64,000 nt of DNA from Rallus limicola (taxonomy: Eukaryota > Chordata > Aves > Gruiformes > Rallidae), in the NCBI GenBank assembly GCA_022605955.1, contig JAKCOZ010000003.1:63761439-63825438 (forward strand). The letters run 5' to 3'. The notes under the pieces are model-generated. The model was given only the letters and a program-made list of their open reading frames with translations, was not told the DNA's origin and ran no database searches. Below, one piece after another: positions 59,355-64,000 of this stretch (its first letter is position 1; each line of letters begins with the position of its first letter). The translations under genes and the position numbers were made by a program.

Positions 59355-61040
59355 GGCATTAGTATTCTTCTTCCTCTTTGTAGAGAGCAGGAGAGGCACA
59401 ATTAATAGTTATTTAGATAGTAGCTGCCCTAGGGTTAAATTGGTAAAAACACCCTTGTTGCTTGTTATTCTTATTTTGTTGGAAGGATCAGGTTCATCCC
59501 ATTTTACATGGGAAAGATGAATGACCCAGTCCACTGGCAAGGTCTAAATTGCAGCCCTTTGCATGCTGAAGTCTTCTACCACTTACTCTTGTCACAAACA
59601 GCACCCTGCAATCCATTTAGTTTCATTTACAGCAGATTAATTTCTCTCTGACCTTTGGCTCTGCTGTCAAACAGGCCTGAGACAGACAAGAGCTGAGGAA
59701 CAGCAAGTGCATTTGATGATGTCAATCACTGGACCTCAGGGATATTCTTAACTTCTCACGTGCCAGAACTCCACAAACAAAACTTGTTTCCTTCTGTTTC
59801 CAGATGTCAGTGTCCACACCAACTGTGTTAAGGAAGCCCTATATACCCCCCACAGCTGCCCACATATAAAGACAGAAGGCAAATATTTTTCTTATTTTAA
59901 AATTATTTTCAAATCTCATTCCTCTCCCCCTCTGACATTTAGATTTATTTTCTTTAGGTTAAGTTTTAAAGACAAATTCCTTAATGTAAGGGTCATGCTG
60001 CTCAAACTGCTACTCCAGCAATTTTATTGCCTTATTGCCGTTTGCATACCATTACACAGTGGGGCTTGCAGCATCATTACTTTGCTTTCAAGGCTCCATC
60101 TCTAAGAAAATAGTGAGCTATAGTCACTCTGCATAAGGAAAAGGACAGTTAAATGCAACTAATGTCTGTCTTGTTCTCCAATAGAAAAGTCTCTTTCCCA
60201 CTCAGCTCCATCAGGAGTAAATGCCTGCCCAGAACTGAGATTTTGCATGGAAAAGAGGGAAGAAAATTTTCTTTCAGGACACAGGGATTGCCTGTGCTTA
60301 GAATCTGCTTTTGTAAGTCTTCCTTCCAAAGGGAGAAGAAACTATATATATGAATTGTCAGAGTTCTACTCATTGTTGGACTTCTTGGGACAGAAAGGAA
60401 GGCTGAAAGAATGGGAAAGCAGTAAAATGACAAGGCCTGGTTGGGCTCATCTGCAATACTTCGCTCCCAACTCAGCAGTGCTCAAGAGCATGATGGGAGT
60501 TGGACTTCTTGCTATTTCCAGGGCACCACCTGGCAGAACCGCAGGACTTCTCATGTCACCTTGCCTCAGTGCCAGTCTTTTCCTCCAGCACTACACAAGT
60601 CCTTAGGCTTTCTTTCTCTCCTCCATGAATTTTTCATGGGGACTTCAAGGTTTACTGCAGCAAGTTAGACATTTCCATTAAAGAGAACACACTGAGTGGA
60701 ATCAGAAGCATCTTTTAAGTCTCTGTTCAGGAAGTCCTTCTGCAGAGTTGGCAATCGCTTGTGGAAAATTATTTTCCAGAGCACATCCAGACCCTCTTCC
60801 TGCAGCCATATGCTGAAAAATCACGCTTCATAGTCTGAAAGGCCCAAAACGATTTGAAGGTCTGTCATTTTTCCTTTCTCACAACTGTAAAAATTCTTAA
60901 AATAAGTTCCCTATTACCAAAAGAACTTAGATTTTTCAAAAGCAAGCAATAAAGGGAAATATGCAGAACTGAGTCATTTCTGCCAGCATGTTTCTTGAAA
61001 GTAATGATCTCCCTCCTCCTCCAGCAGATCCACTTCCTCT
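59355..61040. other. Unannotated DNA
   Basis: No gene or repeat that I can support. Overlapping frames at 60149-60668 on both strands carry no recognisable domain. Confidence 0.6.
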
Positions 61041-61045
61041 TCCAG

Positions 61046-61080
61046 AAAAAAAAAAGGAAGAAAAAAAAAAAAAAAAGGAA
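61046..61080 (+). repeat. A10-GGAAG-A16 purine tract
   Basis: An A10 run at 61046-61055, GGAAG, then A16 at 61061-61076, followed by GGAA. It is a polypurine simple repeat with no adjoining retroposon. Confidence 0.92.
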
Positions 61081-61084
61081 TATA

Positions 61085-63775
61085 TATGTAGATATTTCTC
61101 ACCTTCGTTTTTAACTACTGCTTGTAACACTTGGGACTAAACATACATTTTTCATCTCTTGTTGATGATGTTGTTTCTGCCACTGCCCTATGACATTAAA
61201 TACTCACAGATCACTTTATATTTTGAGCAATGTCTCTGGCCACTCTTTCTTTGTCTCTTCCATTTACACAGCTATTTTAAAATTGATTTTGTTTAGTATC
61301 TAGTAATGTGGCACTGCTGTTTTCAGGTGCTGAACTAGTCCATCAAGTGATAAGTTAAAAAATGTTTTAAAGATCCAAACACAAAAACACACTTTCTCAA
61401 GTTCTCCCCTATACTTAGTTATATGCAGAACACCTCAATGCATTTGGTTTAAAGAAACATTATTAGATTTAACTGGGGATTATTTCTCTAATTAAAAAGA
61501 AAAGATGACAGAGGTGGAATCCAGTTATTTCAAATTCTGCCAAAACTTTTCTAACTTCCTATGTCAGGTTTCTACAGGTGTGAGAGAGGTTTTAAGTGTT
61601 TTGGTGTCCTTAGACAAAGACCCTGCATGAATCCATGAATCCACATGATTATAATTATTATCAGTACTGTGTAATTTTTATATACCTGTGAATTATTATC
61701 CATGACATTCCAGGCATATGAATGTGTGCAGAAACAGATATGCAACATGGTGCAAAACCACTAGTGGTTAGCACTTAGGTAGTGCCTTTTAGTAAAAAAC
61801 TTCAAAAAAACTCTAAAGTTAAAGGAAGCATCAGAGAATATCACAGATAGAGAAAGAAGCCAAAAAATCTCATACTCAGTGATAACTGCTGGGTCATCCT
61901 CAACCAGCTGATGGGCATGGCTGTGTCCATACAAGTCCACCAGCCAGCTTCCTCTCTAACCTAGTGTTTTTGTTTCTCAAGTACATGTGTGAGAATTGGG
62001 ACAGGGGTGGGTGATTGAAGAGTTCACTCAATACCTAACCAAGTTATGCTCTTCTGACCAATATGAATGTCTTCTTCCTTTCCTCCCTTTATTCTCACAC
62101 CCCAAACCTGACTGATTAACTCAGAAGTTGTTTTCTAAAATGAGTCTAAAAACTGAAGCATGCATTTATGCACAGCTCCTTTTTCAAGACCATGAAAATA
62201 GAAGTGCAGTTGACAAACTGATGTGTGCCTTCTCTCAATGCTTCCCCAACCCCTTACAAGATCTTCCAAAAGCAGCAGATGCACAAATGCTATAATGTGA
62301 CATGGGGATTTGCTCTGGGAAAGTAGTTTTATTTTTAAATGGTTGAATACACTGGCGAGTAAAAACTTGCCTACGCCACCAACACACTCCTGCCTCTTAC
62401 TGTTATCTTGGGGCTTTTGCAGCTTATTTTATAAAAATATTTAAATTTTGCCTTCCTGAGTTGGGACTTCATCTTGGTGGCTGTTTTCCAGATATAGGTG
62501 GTCCCCCATAGTGCAGAGCCTGTGGGACACTTATTGCAGCAGAACTGGAGGAAGCAAAAATTTAATTTCAGTGCCTTGAAAGAAGAGAGTTTAGAGCTTT
62601 CTCACGTTGATTTCTTGAAAGACTGTTGCTCTTTGGTCCCCATCTCCAGCTGAATAAATATGCTACAGAAGTTACCCATATCAAAGTTATAAGACCTCAC
62701 TATCACATGTTAGAGAGACTATGTACCCATAGCAAGAAGAGGTTGCCCAGCTCCTCCGACATTATTTTCTACAGGTAAGAAATGGACAGTTACCATGGAG
62801 TTTTATTGTTTCCCAGAAATGACAACCTGGAAGCCAAATCCAGATCTCCTGATTCCCTCCCCACCCCAAAAAAATCCAACACACAAAAAGAAACAAGTTT
62901 ATTGTTTTCCACCTTGGAACTGCATGATTTGCTTCTAACCTCTGAGGTGGCCACAGAGACTTTACTTGCTATGTCTCATACAGGAGATTTTCAGACAGCA
63001 AGGTAAGGATAACTCCTTCATATCTCCAGGTGAAAGCTGCTAACTATTTACAATCTATAGAAACCATTGCCTGCACCATGGTGCACTCACCATTGCTTTG
63101 ATGAGTACTATTGATGTCCCTACAAGACTTCACCAGTCCCAGAGAAGCATCTGTCTCTGAGCCCCACTGCACTGCAATGACTGACCAGGAGACAATGTGT
63201 CAGGTCCTAAATAATCACATCCTGTGTTGCACCTAGATCTCTTCTGATGTCTTTTCAAAGGACAGATCTTACTTTCTGGACAGTGGCAGTTCCTGTGATT
63301 ATGTATATTTAAATATGAAGGGGGAATCAAGAGCAATTGTAAGGGCATGTGGATCTGGTCTTCTGCCAAAGTGCTTTATTCTATAATGAACTCTTCCTTT
63401 TAAGCCACTTTGCAGACACTTTGGTCTGAACCCAATATCAATAATATAGGTTAAATTTCACATGCTTAACAATATTTAACCCTGGGGCCTCTTTTTGGGC
63501 CGTTAAACACCAGACAGTACACCAGCCTGGAGTACTGGGATAGGAGGTGAAAGCTGGGAAGGCAGCCCATCGATGGGTAACTAAAAAGAGAAAGGAAAAC
63601 CTTGACCTGTGCTGTATGAGTTCAGCATTGCAAATGGTAAAGCAGACCTTCTCTTTCAGGCTGTTTGTAGTCACATTTAAATAGTCAATAATTCATCACT
63701 TACAGTGAGAATGTTAAATGCAGAAAGCAGCAGAATGTAAATTGAAATGGCTAATCCTTTTTAGCATGATCCATT
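61085..63775. other. Unannotated AT-rich DNA
   Basis: I see no gene, transposon or structured repeat. Frames at 62782-63006, 63130-63369 and 63438-63674 show no domains. Confidence 0.6.
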
Positions 63776-63900
63776 AACAACTAAATATTAAAGGTGAATG
63801 GGAGAATGAGAAGAGACTTCATGGCCGAGTGCATTGGCCTTTTGCCTCTGAGGAAAGGTCTGTACTCAAAGCTTCATTAGGTTACAAGCATAAGTGGGTC
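63776..63900. promoter_or_regulatory. Weak candidate conserved element
   Basis: Contains CATTAACAACTAAATATTAA (homeodomain and MYB-like words) followed by CATGGCCGAGTGCATTGGCC, which includes the near-palindrome GGCCGAGTGCATTGGCC. It is followed by an A-rich patch (63932-63965) of the AAAACAAAAAAC type. Weak inference. Confidence 0.2.
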
Positions 63901-64000
63901 ACACAGGCCTAACAGACATTTGTCCAGATCAAAAACAAAAAACAAAAAAACCCACCAAAAACCAGAGTGACAGCCTGTGAGTACAACCTCAAGCCTCAGA

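Noticed and set aside
1..64000. tRNA, snRNA or known microRNA genes
   Set aside because: No tRNA A/B box pair, no U6-type start, and no familiar microRNA seed with hairpin was seen on either strand by eye.

Overview
This window looks like avian nuclear DNA. Two signs point there. The first is CR1 non-LTR retrotransposon 3' ends that carry the typical octamer tail, repeats of roughly ATTCTGTG; copies end near 6260, 14696 and 44342 on the plus strand, and others lie on the minus strand near 29616 and 53006. The second is a solo ERVL-type LTR of the bird kind at about 40231-41418. The DNA is mostly AT-rich, has no CpG island outside the LTR, and shows no multi-exon gene that I can recognise. It reads as a gene desert, a long intron, or gene-flanking DNA. 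The species cannot be named from the sequence.

Layout: 1-13300 is unique DNA with a CR1 copy (5755-6260), MIR-like fragments, one odd homopolymer patch (8360-8442), and several stretches that look like conserved non-coding elements (3110-3420, 8740-8860, 10320-10425, 12400-13260). 13300-20000 holds a short CR1 tail and the only open reading frame with coding character (19103-19567), which is followed by a small hairpin and an A17 tract. 20000-35000 is largely unique and AT-rich, with more MIR-like fragments, a pure A30 run (26641-26670), a 53-base CR1 remnant, and the best conserved-element candidate (33640-33930). At 35128-35198 there is a near-perfect 24-base inverted repeat. 37000-41420 holds microsatellites and the solo LTR, which contains an internal 127-base-period duplication. 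44000-55000 holds three generations of CR1 (a younger plus copy, a minus copy, and two much older degenerate copies). 55000-64000 is mostly unfeatured.

Nearly all short ORFs here look like chance: they are 60-120 codons, have skewed composition, often cross repeats or homopolymers, and do not end at splice sites. No tRNA, rRNA, recognisable microRNA, CRISPR or bacterial-type feature was seen. Conserved-element calls are inferences from motif texture and retained CpGs, because no alignment could be run. Family names for old repeats come from remembered consensus patterns and need RepeatMasker to confirm.
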